A stretch of 64,000 nucleotides of DNA, from assembly GCA_963732345.1 (NCBI GenBank), contig CAVSZI010000016.1, positions 310,001-374,000 on the forward strand, written 5' to 3'. The position numbers and the translations under genes were made by a program. Every line of letters begins with the position of its first letter. Positions within the stretch are counted from its first letter, which is position 1. The DNA is from Bog-532 sp963732345. GTDB lineage: Bacteria; Actinomycetota; Actinomycetes; Streptosporangiales; Streptosporangiaceae. Shown in pieces: positions 18,136 to 27,587 of this stretch. The notes under the pieces are model-generated. The model was given only the letters and a program-made list of their open reading frames with translations, was not told the origin of the DNA and ran no database searches.

Positions 18136-19242
18136 CTACACCTTGTCGAGCACGCTGTCGGCACCGGGTACCTCGCGCACCGGGCGTGGCGCCGGGCCGA
18201 CATACCGGGCGCTGGGCCGGATCAGCCGGCCGGTGCGCTTCTGCTCCAGGATGTGCGCGGCCCACCCCGCGGTGCGGGCGCAGGTAAACATCGAGGTGAA
18301 CAGGTTGGCCGGGACCCCGGCGAAGTCGAGGACAACGGCCGCCCAGAATTCCACGTTGGTGTCGAGCACCCGGTCGGGATATCGCGCGCGCAGCTCCGCC
18401 AGCGCCGCGTTCTCCAGGGCGAGCGCCACCTCATAGCGGGGGGCGCCCAGTTCCTTGGCGGTCCGGCGCAGCACGCGGGCGCGCGGGTCCTCGGCCCGGT
18501 ACACTCGGTGCCCGAACCCCATGAGCCGATCGCCCCGGTCGAGCAGCGCCTTCACGCAGGCGTCCGCGTCGCCCGTCCGCTCAACCTCCTCGATCATGTG
18601 CAGCACGCGTGCCGGCGCGCCGCCGTGCAGCGGCCCGGACATGGCGCCGACCGCGCCGGACATTGCCGCCGCCGGGTCGGCGCCGGTCGAAGCGATGACG
18701 CGGGCGGTGAACGTGGAGGCGTTCATGCCGTGCTCGGCCGCGGAGACCCAGTACGACTCGACCGCCTTGACGTGCCGCGGATCGGGCTCGCCGCGCCAGC
18801 GGATCATAAACTGCTCCGGAATCGTCTTCCCCGCGTCCACCAGGCGCTGTGGCACCATGGGCAGGCCGAGGCCGCGGGCCGACTGGGCGACAAACGACTG
18901 CGCGGTCACGGAGATCCGGGCAAGATCGTCCCGAGCCTGGTCATCACTGCTGTCGAGCAGCTGCTTGATGCCCCACGCCGGGGCCAGCGTGGCCAGGGCG
19001 CTCTGCACATCGACCCGGGTGTCGCCGGAGTGCACCGGGAGAGGGAACGCCTCGGCCGGCGGAAGCCCCGGGGTGAAAGAATCCTCAACGAGGAGGCCCC
19101 ACACGTAGCCGAACGAGACGTGACCCGTCAGCTCCTCGATATCCACCCCGCGATAGCGGAGCGAGCCGCCTTCCTTGTCAGGCTCGGCGATCTCGGACTC
19201 AAAGGCGATGACACCTTCCAGTCCTGGCTTGAAGTCGGACAT
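18136..19242 (-). CDS. gltA: Citrate synthase 2 (short actinobacterial form)
   Basis: Condenses acetyl-CoA and oxaloacetate. A 368-residue short form with the substrate motifs: SLRYRGVDIEEL, the His block GPLHGGAPARVLHMIEE, the second His in GFGHRVYR, and the C-terminal MFTCARTAGWAAHILEQK. This class is often called citrate synthase 2 and is commonly found next to pdxH, as here (divergent, 504 bases apart). The start follows AAGGAGAAGGAGA-like purines. Methylcitrate synthase activity cannot be excluded from sequence. Confidence 0.92.
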   Translation of the reverse strand: MSDFKPGLEGVIAFESEIAEPDKEGGSLRYRGVDIEELTGHVSFGYVWGLLVEDSFTPGLPPAEAFPLPVHSGDTRVDVQSALATLAPAWGIKQLLDSSDDQARDDLARISVTAQSFVAQSARGLGLPMVPQRLVDAGKTIPEQFMIRWRGEPDPRHVKAVESYWVSAAEHGMNASTFTARVIASTGADPAAAMSGAVGAMSGPLHGGAPARVLHMIEEVERTGDADACVKALLDRGDRLMGFGHRVYRAEDPRARVLRRTAKELGAPRYEVALALENAALAELRARYPDRVLDTNVEFWAAVVLDFAGVPANLFTSMFTCARTAGWAAHILEQKRTGRLIRPSARYVGPAPRPVREVPGADSVLDKV

Positions 19243-19746
19243 TGTGTCTCCTTCTCCTTGCGGGACGGCGCGCCGCTTCGTGCGCCGCGGGCGTTGTGCG
19301 TCCGGGGCGCCATTCTCCGTGACGGTCCTGCCGTGGCCCGCGCCGGGTGCGCATGGCAGCCCGGCCGGGGGACGCGAAAGGGCCGCGCGAACTCCAGGCC
19401 GCGCTCTACCTCGGTTCTCTTATTCAATCTCGCCCGGCCTACCTAGCGGTAGCCGACAGCAATGTGAGGATCGTTACTCATATAAACGACAGTACGTCGC
19501 TGTCACCTGTGGACAGGCTTGCACATGCGCTCTGGCCTGCGAAACGAGGCCCCGCCGCTTCTCATCGTTTCCGGTGGCCGCCCGTCGTCATGGGCCGGGG
19601 AAGTACGCCGGCATGGGCCCGGCCACGGCTGGTTCCGGCACAATGTTCGGCTGGTTCCCGGCACAATGAACCTGGCTTGGAATGTGCCCGCCCAGGGACG
19701 CGGGATGACGCGTATGCCCAGGTCAAAGCGTTGAGGAGCATTGCTG
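19243..19746. other. Divergent intergenic region between gltA and pdxH
   Basis: 504 bases with no convincing gene. An A/T-rich island around 19471-19495 (GATCGTTACTCATATAAACG) stands out from the GC-rich surroundings and is the most likely promoter area for one or both genes. Near pdxH is a 19-20 base direct repeat, listed separately. ORFs crossing the region have no protein-like composition. Confidence 0.5.
19627..19668. repeat. Tandem direct repeat upstream of pdxH
   Basis: GGCTGGTTCCGGCACAATG at 19627-19645 recurs at 19649-19668 with one inserted C. The copies lie 79 bases before the pdxH ATG and could be paired regulator sites or a slippage product. Confidence 0.6.
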
Positions 19747-20403
19747 ATGGATATCACCCGGCCCGGTGACGATTCCCGCGCCAATCCGCACGAAAACTTC
19801 CGGTTCCTGTCTGAAGGCATGCTCGCGGATGATCCGGTCCAGCAGTTCTCCGGCTGGTTCTCAGACGCCACGCAGGCCGGCCTGCCGGAACCCAATGCCA
19901 TGGTGCTGGCCACCGTCTCGGCGGAGGGGCATACCCGGGCCCGGACCGTCCTGCTCAAGGCGCACGACAGCGCCGGATTCGTCTTCTACACGAACCGCAC
20001 GTCCCGCAAGGGCACCGACCTGGCCGGCAATGGCTGGGCCTGCGTCCTGTTCCCCTGGTACGCGCTGGGGCGCCAGGTGACCATCGAGGGGCCCGTCACC
20101 GCTCTGCCTACCGAAGAAAGTGAGCCGTACTTCCGGTCGCGGCCCCGCGGGTCACAGATCGGGGCGTGGGCCAGCAGGCAATCCCGGGTCCTGGCGTCGC
20201 GAGAGGAACTCGACGAGCGCGTCGCGGAGCTTGAACGGCGCTGGCCGGCGGGCACCGAGGTGCCGATGCCGGACTTCTGGGGCGGGTACCGGCTCGCGCC
20301 GGAGACGATCGAGTTCTGGCAGTCCCGCGAGAGCCGGCTGCACGACCGGTTCCGGTACCGCAGAACCCCTGGTGGCTGGGTCATCGAGCGGGTTTCGCCC
20401 TAG
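19747..20403 (+). CDS. pdxH: Pyridoxamine 5'-phosphate oxidase
   Basis: FMN enzyme oxidising pyridoxine/pyridoxamine 5'-phosphate to pyridoxal phosphate. The 218 residues show the family blocks: FYTNRTSRKG, the FMN/substrate region GRQVTIEGPV, RPRGSQIGAWASRQS, and the C-terminal FWQSRESRLHDRFRYRR and WVIERVSP. The ATG at 19747 is 8 bases after GAGGAG; a TTG two codons upstream is too close to it. PLP made here would serve SerC and ThrC in the same window, although they are not co-transcribed. Confidence 0.95.
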   Translation: MDITRPGDDSRANPHENFRFLSEGMLADDPVQQFSGWFSDATQAGLPEPNAMVLATVSAEGHTRARTVLLKAHDSAGFVFYTNRTSRKGTDLAGNGWACVLFPWYALGRQVTIEGPVTALPTEESEPYFRSRPRGSQIGAWASRQSRVLASREELDERVAELERRWPAGTEVPMPDFWGGYRLAPETIEFWQSRESRLHDRFRYRRTPGGWVIERVSP

Positions 20404-20523
20404 CGAGGGAAGGCTGCTGCCGCCGGTGCCCGGGCGCGCGCCGGGACAGGTACGCGGACGGGGACGGGGACGGGTACGCACAGGCGCCTGGGCGGCATAG
20501 CATCACAGCAGGAGGATGAGCAG

Positions 20524-21243
20524 GTGACCGCCCAGGGGCTTATCGACACGACCGAGATGTACCTCCGCACCGTCTTCGAGCTCGAAGAGGAGGGCATCGT
20601 CCCGCTGCGTGCCCGGATCGCCGAGCGGCTGGCCCAGAGCGGGCCGACCGTCAGCCAGACCGTGGCCAGGATGGAGCGGGACGGGCTGCTGCACGTCGCC
20701 GGCGACCGCCAGCTCTCCCTCAGCGACGTCGGCCGGACGCTGGCCACCAGAGTGATGCGCAAGCACCGGCTGGCCGAGTGCCTCCTGGTGGGCGTCATCG
20801 AGCTGCCCTGGGAGGAAGTCCACATCGAGGCGTGCCGGTGGGAGCACGTGATCTCGGAGAACGTCGAGCGCCGCCTGTTCGAACTGCTCGGGTATCCGGT
20901 CCGCTGCCCGCACGGGAACGTGATCCCCGGCCTTGATGAGCTCGGGATGCCGCCTCAGGCCAGGGCGCAGATCGTCAGCGCGGCGGACGTCAGCGGCCAG
21001 GCGATGACCAAGGTCGCCAGCCGGGAGCCGGTGCCGGTGGTCGTGCAGCGGATTAGCGAACAGGTCCAGAGCGATCTGGTTCTGATGCTTAAACTCAAGC
21101 GCACCGGGATACAACCCGGACGTGAGGTAATGCTCGCGGTAAGCGACGATGGTGTACGAGTGACGTGTGGCGACAGCGCTGATGGTGCCGGGACGGAACT
21201 GCCCCGCGAGATCGCCGCGCACGTTTTCGTGTCACGGCCGTAA
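20524..21243 (+). CDS. DtxR/IdeR-family metal-dependent repressor
   Basis: A 239-residue iron-type regulator. The N-terminal winged helix (ARIAERLAQSGPTVSQTVARM) is followed by the metal-binding dimerization domain with HRLAECLLVGVIELPWEEVH, EACRWEHVIS and CPHGNVIPG, and a C-terminal SH3-like domain. Cys at EACRWEH matches the key metal ligand of IdeR. The GTG start has AGGAGG at ideal distance. Just upstream (20449-20490) is a short GACGGG-type repeat. Which genes it controls cannot be read here; it is followed by an unrelated phosphatase gene. Confidence 0.9.
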   Translation: MTAQGLIDTTEMYLRTVFELEEEGIVPLRARIAERLAQSGPTVSQTVARMERDGLLHVAGDRQLSLSDVGRTLATRVMRKHRLAECLLVGVIELPWEEVHIEACRWEHVISENVERRLFELLGYPVRCPHGNVIPGLDELGMPPQARAQIVSAADVSGQAMTKVASREPVPVVVQRISEQVQSDLVLMLKLKRTGIQPGREVMLAVSDDGVRVTCGDSADGAGTELPREIAAHVFVSRP

Positions 21244-21326
21244 CCGGGACCGGGCATGGGCGGGCGCGCTCGTTTCCGTCGGCGGGCCGTGCGCGGCTGC
21301 CCGATCCGGGGCTATGGAGCACAGAT

Positions 21327-23585
21327 ATGAAATCGTGGCAGGACGTCGCGGGCGAGTCGTTCCTGCCCGCGGAGATGCTGCTGGATCAGGCAGAGATGGC
21401 GGTCATCGTCACTGACCGGCGCTGCAACCTGCTGTACTTCAACGCGTACACGGCCCGCCTGCTGGGCGTGCCCGGCGACACGGGGCGGTTCATCGGGCAA
21501 TCCGTGCTCAGCATCGGGTTCGCAGCCGGGGACCAGGACAAGCTCACCAGGCTGGCCCAGTGCGTACTGCACGGGCGCCCGTGGGAGGGTACCTTCGCCA
21601 GCGCCGGCGAAGAGGGCTCCAGCATGCTGGTCCGCGCCCACGCGGTGCCGCTGCGCCATTCATCCGGCGCCATCGACGGCATGTCCATCTTCGCACGTGA
21701 AGCCGGCCAGGGCACGCTGGCGGAACGGAACCGGATCGGGCTGCTGGAGCGCATCGGCGAGCGGCTGGGCGGCTCGCTGGAGCTGGGCGCGACCCTCCGC
21801 CATGTCACCGAGATGCTCGTCCCGCAGTTCGCCGACCATTGCTTCATCGACCTCCTTCAGGGCGACACGCTGGTCCGGCGGGTACAGACCAACGCCGGCG
21901 GCTGGGAGCCACCGCGCGGTGCATGGACTCCCGTGGGGGGGCAGGTCCGGTACCCGGAGGGCCATTTCTGCCAGCAGGCCATGGCGGGGTCGGAGATCGT
22001 CGTCGTCTCGGACCTGCAGGAAGAGAATTTCCCAGCGCCCAGTGCGGACAGCCTGCGGGCCAGCTACGACGTCGGGATGATCTCGGTGATCGCGCTGCCG
22101 CTGAACGCCCGGGGTGAGCTGCTCGGAGTCATGAGTCTCGCGCTGTCCGGGCTCACCGAGCGGAACAGCCGGCGGTATGGCCCCGACGACCGCGACCTGT
22201 TCGGCGCGATCGCCAGCCGGATCGCGATCGCGATCGACAACGCGATGCTGTTCGAGGCGGAGCGGCATACGGCCCTGGTGTTCCAGAAGAGCCTGCTGCC
22301 CCAGGCCCTTCCGGAGCTGGACGGCCTCGAGGTGGCCTGCCGCTACGTGCCGGCCGAACCGCTGAAGACCCACGGTCAGGGAATCCAGACCCAGGTCGGC
22401 GGCGACTGGTACGACGTCATCCCGCTGGCGGCCGGGCGGGTGGGCATCGTCATCGGGGACGTTGAGGGACGGGGCGCCCGCGCTGCCGCCATCATGGGGC
22501 AGCTCCGGGCCGCGCTGCGCGCGTTTGCCCAGGACGAGAAGGCGCCCGCGGACATTCTCCGCAAGCTGGACGAGTGGTGCCGCTCCATGACGCCCAGTGA
22601 CGGCACCGGACTGCCGGGTGCCGACCCGCCCATGGTGAGCTGCACGTACTTCGTTTACGACCCATGGTCCCGTGAGCTGTCCTTCGCGAACGCCGGCCAT
22701 GACGCGCCGCTGCTCGTGGTCGACGGCGAGGCGCGGCAGATGGAGATCGGCGACAAAGGGGTCCTGCTCGGAGTACGCGGCAAGGGCATCAGCGGGCTGC
22801 CGACGTATAAGGAGGAGACGCTGATCCTGCCGCCGGATGCCACCCTTGTCCTCTACACCGACGGCCTGACCGACCGCCGTGCGCGCGCCGACGGTTCCGG
22901 TCACTACACCGAGGAAGAGGCGCTCGGCATGCTGTGCCGCGCGGTCAGCGCGGCCGCGGCCGGGGGCGCCGATGCGATCGCCCGCGCCGCGGAAGAGTCC
23001 GTTCCCGGCGATATCGACGATGACATGGCGATCCTGGTCGCCCGTTCGCTCCCGGCCGAGCTTGACGCCCGCGAGCGGGTCTTCCCGGCCGAGCCGGTCA
23101 TGGTGTCCGAAGCGCGCCGGATGGCGCTGCAGACGTTCCGGGCGTGGGGGATGGACGGCGCCCAGGCCGAACTGGGGTGCCTGCTGGTCTCGGAGGTCGT
23201 GACGAACGCCGTCCTGCACACGTCGGCCGCGACCAGCCCGCGCCGCGAGTTCGGCGATATTCCGGTGGGCGCCGTGGCGGCGCCCACCGCGTCGCCGATG
23301 CCGTGGGACATGCCGCTGCCGGTCATGGACGGCAGCCCGGCCGGTCTCGCCGCCGCGGCGCCGAAGGACTTCGCCATGCGGCTGCGGCGGGGCTCCGCGG
23401 CGGTCTGGGTCGAGGTCTTCGACCCGGATATGCGGCTGCCGCGGATCCGGTCGGCTGAGGAAAGCGACGAGGGCGGCCGTGGCCTGTACCTGGTGGAACA
23501 GCTCGCCACCCGGTGGGGATCCAGGCCGACACGAAACGGGAAGGCCGTCTGGTTCGAGATGCCGATCGACGGCCAGTCGTCCTGA
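21327..23585 (+). CDS. PAS-GAF-SpoIIE phosphatase with C-terminal HATPase domain
   Basis: A 752-residue signalling protein of the RsbU/SpoIIE type, common in Streptomyces. Approximate domain order: PAS (12-115), GAF (145-305), PP2C-like SpoIIE (315-575) with GGDWYD, GDVEGRGARAA, NAGHDAPLL, LYTDGLTD and DDMAILVAR metal-site motifs, then an anti-sigma-type histidine-kinase-like ATPase (590-745) with SEVVTNAVLHT and DEGGRGLYLVEQL. A Pro/Ala-rich insert of about 50 residues splits the ATPase domain. It has no membrane helices, so it acts in the cytoplasm, probably on anti-anti-sigma factors not present in the window. Confidence 0.9.
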   Translation: MKSWQDVAGESFLPAEMLLDQAEMAVIVTDRRCNLLYFNAYTARLLGVPGDTGRFIGQSVLSIGFAAGDQDKLTRLAQCVLHGRPWEGTFASAGEEGSSMLVRAHAVPLRHSSGAIDGMSIFAREAGQGTLAERNRIGLLERIGERLGGSLELGATLRHVTEMLVPQFADHCFIDLLQGDTLVRRVQTNAGGWEPPRGAWTPVGGQVRYPEGHFCQQAMAGSEIVVVSDLQEENFPAPSADSLRASYDVGMISVIALPLNARGELLGVMSLALSGLTERNSRRYGPDDRDLFGAIASRIAIAIDNAMLFEAERHTALVFQKSLLPQALPELDGLEVACRYVPAEPLKTHGQGIQTQVGGDWYDVIPLAAGRVGIVIGDVEGRGARAAAIMGQLRAALRAFAQDEKAPADILRKLDEWCRSMTPSDGTGLPGADPPMVSCTYFVYDPWSRELSFANAGHDAPLLVVDGEARQMEIGDKGVLLGVRGKGISGLPTYKEETLILPPDATLVLYTDGLTDRRARADGSGHYTEEEALGMLCRAVSAAAAGGADAIARAAEESVPGDIDDDMAILVARSLPAELDARERVFPAEPVMVSEARRMALQTFRAWGMDGAQAELGCLLVSEVVTNAVLHTSAATSPRREFGDIPVGAVAAPTASPMPWDMPLPVMDGSPAGLAAAAPKDFAMRLRRGSAAVWVEVFDPDMRLPRIRSAEESDEGGRGLYLVEQLATRWGSRPTRNGKAVWFEMPIDGQSS

Positions 23586-23604
23586 CCGCCTGGTGCCGGG
23601 CCGG

Positions 23605-23775
23605 CTAGTGGCCCTGGCTGGATCCGTACAGCAGCGCGGCTATGAGGGCGACGACAATGATCGCGCCCATCCAGGTCTTGGAGGAGACACCGAGGCCCGC
23701 GCGCTTGCGGAGTTTGTTCCAGAAAAAGGCGACGAGGATCGCTATGAAGAACAGCAGGATGACGCCGGCGGTCAC
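23605..23775 (-). CDS. Small two-helix membrane protein (56 residues)
   Basis: A GTG ORF with a very strong ribosome binding site (GGAGGAGG, 6 bases upstream). The sequence has a first hydrophobic helix (VILLFFIAILVAFFW), a basic loop (NKLRKRAG) and a second helix (WMGAIIVVALIAALLY) ending SSQGH. It lies between the phosphatase stop and the histidine kinase stop. Composition and ribosome binding site argue for a real gene. No known family recognised; function unknown. Confidence 0.75.
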   Translation of the reverse strand: MTAGVILLFFIAILVAFFWNKLRKRAGLGVSSKTWMGAIIVVALIAALLYGSSQGH

Positions 23776-23899
23776 GCTCGCCTCCTCCGCGTAATTGCCC
23801 GTGCTGTGCCCAGGCTACGTCAGCGGGCCGGGGCTGGCTACGTATGCGTAGGTTCACGCGCCGTGGCTGAGCGGTGCGCGGGCGTCGGCCGTGGGCGCG

Positions 23900-25342
23900 T
23901 TAGGGCGGCGGGGCGACGTCGCGGGACACCACCTGAGCCGGCAGCCACACCCGCACCCGGGTGCCGTGCCCGGCAGCGGACACCAGATCCGCGTGACCGT
24001 TGTGCGCGGCCGCGATCGCCTGGACGATCGACAGCCCGAGCCCGCTCCCGTTCTCCACCCGGCCGGCGTTCTGGCCCGCGTGCTTATCCGTGTACTTGCC
24101 CGCGTGCTTGTCTCGGGCGCCGCGGTGGAAACGGTCGAACGCGCGGGCCGCGTCCTCGGGCTGCATTCCCGGGCCGGCGTCGGCGACCTCGATCAGGGCG
24201 CCGCCGCCGGCGGAGCTGAGCCGGAGCGCAACCGGTGTCCCCGGCGGGGTGTGCTCTCGCACATTGGCCAGCAGATTCGCCAGTACCTGGCGAATCCGTG
24301 GTTCGTCGGCCACGACGACCAGCCGGTCCGGGGCCTCAGCCTGGACCGGGCGGCCGGGTTCGACGGCGCTCGCGTCGGCGGCGGCGTCGCGCACCAGGAC
24401 AGCCAGATCAGTCTCGGTCAGGTTCAGCGAGGACGTCCGGTCGAGCCGCGCGAGCTCCAGCAGCTCGGCGACCAGCCTGCTCATCCGCTGTGATTCCTCG
24501 TCAATCCGGCGCATCGCGTTCGGCAGCTGATCCGGGCCGAGGGCCCCCTGCCCGTAGAGCTCGGCGTATCCGCGGATGGTCGTCAGCGGGGTACGGAGCT
24601 CGTGGGAGGCGTCCGCGGCGAACCGGCGGACCTTCTGCTCCGAATGCAGCCGGGCGCTGAATGCCTGCTGGATCCGGTCCAGCATCGTGTTGATCGCGTC
24701 CGCCAGGGAGCCGACCTCCGCGTGATCACCCGGGTCCGGCATCCGGGCGGTCAGGTCGCCGCGGCTGGTGATCCGCCGCGCCGTCGTGGCCATCTGATCC
24801 AGCGGCGCCAGCCCCCGGCCGATCAGCCACCGGCCGCCCAGGGCGAGCACGGCGAGCAGGGCGCAGCCGGTAATGAGCTCGGCGATGACCAGGCTGCGTA
24901 CCCCGGCGGCAACCCGGTCCCGGGGCGTCGCGATCACCATGATGCCGTCGATACCGGAGCCCAGGGAGACCCGCCGCCCGGCCGCCGCGAGGGTGGTACC
25001 GGGAACGGGATAGACCGTGTGCGCCTTGACGTGCTGACGCAGCTGGGTCAGTGGCATCGCGTCCAGGGCCGCGACGAGCTGGCTGGCGTAGGGCGACCCG
25101 TTGTCATACTCCACGACGGTTCCCCGGGGCCCCACCCCGGCAAGGGCGAAGGCCGGGCTGGCCTTCAGCTGCGCGGGTGTCTCGCCCACCGCAGCCAGCA
25201 GGGTGTCGTCGAATTGGGCGGAGAGGTGGTCGCTGACCACGAATGCGCTGACCGTTCCCATGATGACCAGGAAGACAGCCGTCACGGCGATCAGTCCGGC
25301 CAGGAGGCGGGCGCGCAGCGACAGCCGGGGGGAACGGGTCAT
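23900..25342 (-). CDS. Sensor histidine kinase (HAMP-HisKA-HATPase)
   Basis: A 480-residue membrane kinase. One helix near residues 13-35 and another near 165-190 flank an extracytoplasmic sensor of about 130 residues; HAMP follows. The phospho-acceptor is in DASHELRTPLTTIRGYAELY, and the ATP-binding domain shows LANLLANVREHTPPG, VADAGPGM and NGSGLGLSIV. The ATP-lid region has an odd repeated insert (KHAGKYTDKHAGQNAG) built from a duplicated DNA unit. The ATG overlaps the response regulator stop (ATGA), so the pair is translationally coupled. The stimulus is unknown; the secreted genes upstream are plausible targets. Confidence 0.93.
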   Translation of the reverse strand: MTRSPRLSLRARLLAGLIAVTAVFLVIMGTVSAFVVSDHLSAQFDDTLLAAVGETPAQLKASPAFALAGVGPRGTVVEYDNGSPYASQLVAALDAMPLTQLRQHVKAHTVYPVPGTTLAAAGRRVSLGSGIDGIMVIATPRDRVAAGVRSLVIAELITGCALLAVLALGGRWLIGRGLAPLDQMATTARRITSRGDLTARMPDPGDHAEVGSLADAINTMLDRIQQAFSARLHSEQKVRRFAADASHELRTPLTTIRGYAELYGQGALGPDQLPNAMRRIDEESQRMSRLVAELLELARLDRTSSLNLTETDLAVLVRDAAADASAVEPGRPVQAEAPDRLVVVADEPRIRQVLANLLANVREHTPPGTPVALRLSSAGGGALIEVADAGPGMQPEDAARAFDRFHRGARDKHAGKYTDKHAGQNAGRVENGSGLGLSIVQAIAAAHNGHADLVSAAGHGTRVRVWLPAQVVSRDVAPPP

Positions 25343-26082
25343 CTAAGGGATTCCGCAGCACCCGGGACGGGTTGCGGCGGCCGCAGCGTGTACCCGACGC
25401 CGCGCTGCGTGTGGATGAGCGGCGGCCCGAGGGGGTCGAGCTTTCGCCGCAGGTAGCTGACGTACGTCTCGACGATCTGCGACTGGCCCGCGTAATCCCA
25501 GCCCCACACGTTCTCGAGCAGCTGCGCCCGGGTGAGGACGTGGCCCTGGTGCCGCATGAGGTAGGCCAGCAGCCGGAACTCGGTCGGCGACAGCTCGACC
25601 GGCGTCCCCGCGCGGTGCACTGTCCAGCGGGATTCGTCCAGTTGCAGGTCGCCAGCCCGCAGCGTGACCGTATCGTCCGCCGCCGACTCGTCGGCCGGGC
25701 GGGCGGCGCGGCGGAGAACGGCGCGGATGCGGGCGACCAGGGCTTCCACCGAGAACGGCTTGGTCACGTAGTCGTCGCCGCCGAGGGCGAGCCCCTGCAC
25801 CGTGTCAGACGAGGTGTCGCGGGCCGTCAGGAAGATGATCGGCACGTCGTTGCCGCGGGCGCGAAGCCGGCGGCACACTTCGAAGCCGTCGAGGTCGGGC
25901 AGCATGACGTCCAGGACGATCAGGTCGGGCTCGGTGGTCTCGGCGTCCCGGAGCGCCGCCTTGCCGGTCGCCGCGGTCAGCACCGTGCAGCCGTGGAAAT
26001 TAAGCGCGACCTGGACAAGCTCGCGGATGTTCGGCTCGTCGTCGACGACGAGCACCTTCGGAATGTGCTTACTTTCAGCCAT
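25339..26082 (-). CDS. OmpR/PhoB-family response regulator
   Basis: A 247-residue two-domain regulator. The receiver carries VLVVDDEPNIRELV, the phosphorylation Asp in IVLDVMLPDLDGFE, LTARD and the Lys in YVTKPFSVEALVARI. The C-terminal winged helix has LSPTEFRLLAYLMRH and the recognition segment YVSYLRRKLDPLG. The ATG encoding MAESKHIPK fits the family; sequence upstream in frame is not protein-like. It is the first gene of the two-component operon. Confidence 0.95.
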   Translation of the reverse strand: MAESKHIPKVLVVDDEPNIRELVQVALNFHGCTVLTAATGKAALRDAETTEPDLIVLDVMLPDLDGFEVCRRLRARGNDVPIIFLTARDTSSDTVQGLALGGDDYVTKPFSVEALVARIRAVLRRAARPADESAADDTVTLRAGDLQLDESRWTVHRAGTPVELSPTEFRLLAYLMRHQGHVLTRAQLLENVWGWDYAGQSQIVETYVSYLRRKLDPLGPPLIHTQRGVGYTLRPPQPVPGAAESLR

Positions 26083-26274
26083 TGGGTCCCAGCATTTTTT
26101 CTCCCGCCCTGCCGTGTCGCCACGGGAGCCCCTGCTATCGCGAACGGGCACCTGCCCGTAATGATTCCAGGTCCGTGCCGTGTGCCCGGCCGCGCCTACT
26201 GCCATGCCGCGTACCTCGTCTTGCCCCGGTGGGTCCTTTCTCCCCTGGCGACTCTCCTGTGGCGACGCCGGCAG

Positions 26275-26309
26275 CCCGTGCCATGCCGCGCGGAGCGGCA
26301 TGGCACGGG
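26275..26309 (-). terminator. Strong hairpin, probable terminator of the 26.4-27.2 kb secreted-protein gene
   Basis: A perfect 15-bp inverted repeat (CCCGTGCCATGCCGC and complement) with a 5-base loop. It lies 49 bases past the stop of the minus-strand gene upstream and about 190 bases before the response-regulator start, so it should insulate the two units. Confidence 0.75.
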
Positions 26310-26357
26310 CGGCTGCGCGGTTCCCGCCTGGGGGCGGGTGGACCCGGGGTGATGAAC

Positions 26358-27245
26358 TCAGGTGTGGTTACCCATGGTTCCGGCGGTGCCGGTCGGAGTC
26401 GGGATCGTGCTCGGGGTGACTGTCGGCGCAGCAGTCGGTACGGTCGCCGGCGTCATGATCGGGGTCTTCTCGATCAGGATGACCTTGGCGTGCAGCGCCC
26501 AGTCCGCGCGCCCGCCGGCGATGAACACCAGGTCGCCCCGCTGAAGGCCGACGGCCGTGGTCATGGCGGGCTGCCGCCACCACGTGTTGTTCTGCGCCAC
26601 GGTGGCCACGTTACGGGTCACCGTGACCGAGACCGTGATGCCGGTTCCGACGACGTGGACCGTGACGGTCGTCGCCGTCGGCGCGAGCACCCGCTGTGCG
26701 GCCGTGGTGTTCCCGGTCAGCATGGCTGTCGCCGGGGCCATCTGCCCGTTCATCGCCGCGCCGGCGGCCCGTGAGCTGCCGGTCAGCGCCGTGGTGCCGG
26801 TCATGCTGGTGGCCACGTTCGTGACCCTCGTGCCGCCGGACAGCCACCACACGTTGAACGAGCCGTTCGCCGCGCGGATGAGGACGAACGTCTTGGTGCC
26901 GAGGACCACCGTGCCGCGCTCGAATGCGAGCTTGCTGTGACCGCGCCACATCTCCGTCTCACGATTGGTGTTGGCGAGGTGGGAGAAGTAAGAAAAGGCA
27001 CGTGCGCGCGACCACGAGTAATCACTAAGGCCCGCGGCGAGATCATTGCTCTGGTTGCCATTGTGCGAATAGTTCCGGTGGTAGCCGACGGACTGCGCCG
27101 CGGTTGTGCCGGGATGGCTTGTTGTTGCCAGCGCCACCGCCCCGATTGCGCCGCCGCCGACTACGACCGCGGTCGCAATGCCGAGGCGCGCCTTTAGGTT
27201 GCTGCGCCGGCTCCCAGCCGGGTAACGCCGATTGCGGCCCATCAT
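26358..27245 (-). CDS. Secreted/anchored hypothetical protein with DUF5666-like repeats
   Basis: About 295 residues starting at ATGATG after AAGGAGG. The basic N-terminus (MMGRNRRYPAGSRRSNLKAR) leads into one membrane helix (LGIATAVVVGGGAIGAVALA), then an outside region rich in Thr, Ala, Asn and Gly. A segment LAFERGTVVLGTKTFVLIRA resembles one in the neighbouring 213-residue protein (LAFERGVVTSAGGDLVVKAA), and a further beta-rich part is VTVHVVGTGITVSVTVTR. The tail is Thr/Pro-rich. The family assignment is tentative. Its position beside the two-component system suggests a cell-envelope target gene. Confidence 0.7.
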   Translation of the reverse strand: MMGRNRRYPAGSRRSNLKARLGIATAVVVGGGAIGAVALATTSHPGTTAAQSVGYHRNYSHNGNQSNDLAAGLSDYSWSRARAFSYFSHLANTNRETEMWRGHSKLAFERGTVVLGTKTFVLIRAANGSFNVWWLSGGTRVTNVATSMTGTTALTGSSRAAGAAMNGQMAPATAMLTGNTTAAQRVLAPTATTVTVHVVGTGITVSVTVTRNVATVAQNNTWWRQPAMTTAVGLQRGDLVFIAGGRADWALHAKVILIEKTPIMTPATVPTAAPTVTPSTIPTPTGTAGTMGNHT

Positions 27246-27411
27246 CGGTGCCTCCTTCCCTGGTCGCTGCGCCCGCCATGCGCGCCCGCCTGCGACTGCG
27301 ATTGCCAGTGAGTTTCTGGATAGCCGATGGACGGCTCGTCCATATCCATGGTTATGAGAGTGCACTGGCGCCGTCTATACCGGTATGTGATCGGCGTCTA
27401 CGTAAGCAGTC

Positions 27412-27525
27412 CGTTCGAGAGTTCACATTCCTGCGATGGGGGTTTTGCGGAGGCTGCGGATAGCAATCGGCGTGATGCGGGATGACCTGGCACGTAATAA
27501 ATACGTTCGGGAATTCACATTCTTG
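27412..27525. promoter_or_regulatory. Two direct repeats with TTCACA cores in the promoter region of the secreted-protein gene
   Basis: CGTTCGAGAGTTCACATTCC at 27412 and CGTTCGGGAATTCACATTCT at 27504 match at about 19 of 22 positions over the full unit, 92 bases apart. The second also forms a dyad TTCACA-N4-TGTGAA (27514-27529). They lie in the 342 bases between the two secreted-protein genes and are otherwise unexplained, so they are candidate sites for the adjacent OmpR-type regulator. Confidence 0.5.
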
Positions 27526-27587
27526 TGAAAAGCGATTCCCGGCGGCCTGGGCGGCCGCCGGGAGCGCTTCCCCCTCTTCTGCGCCGG

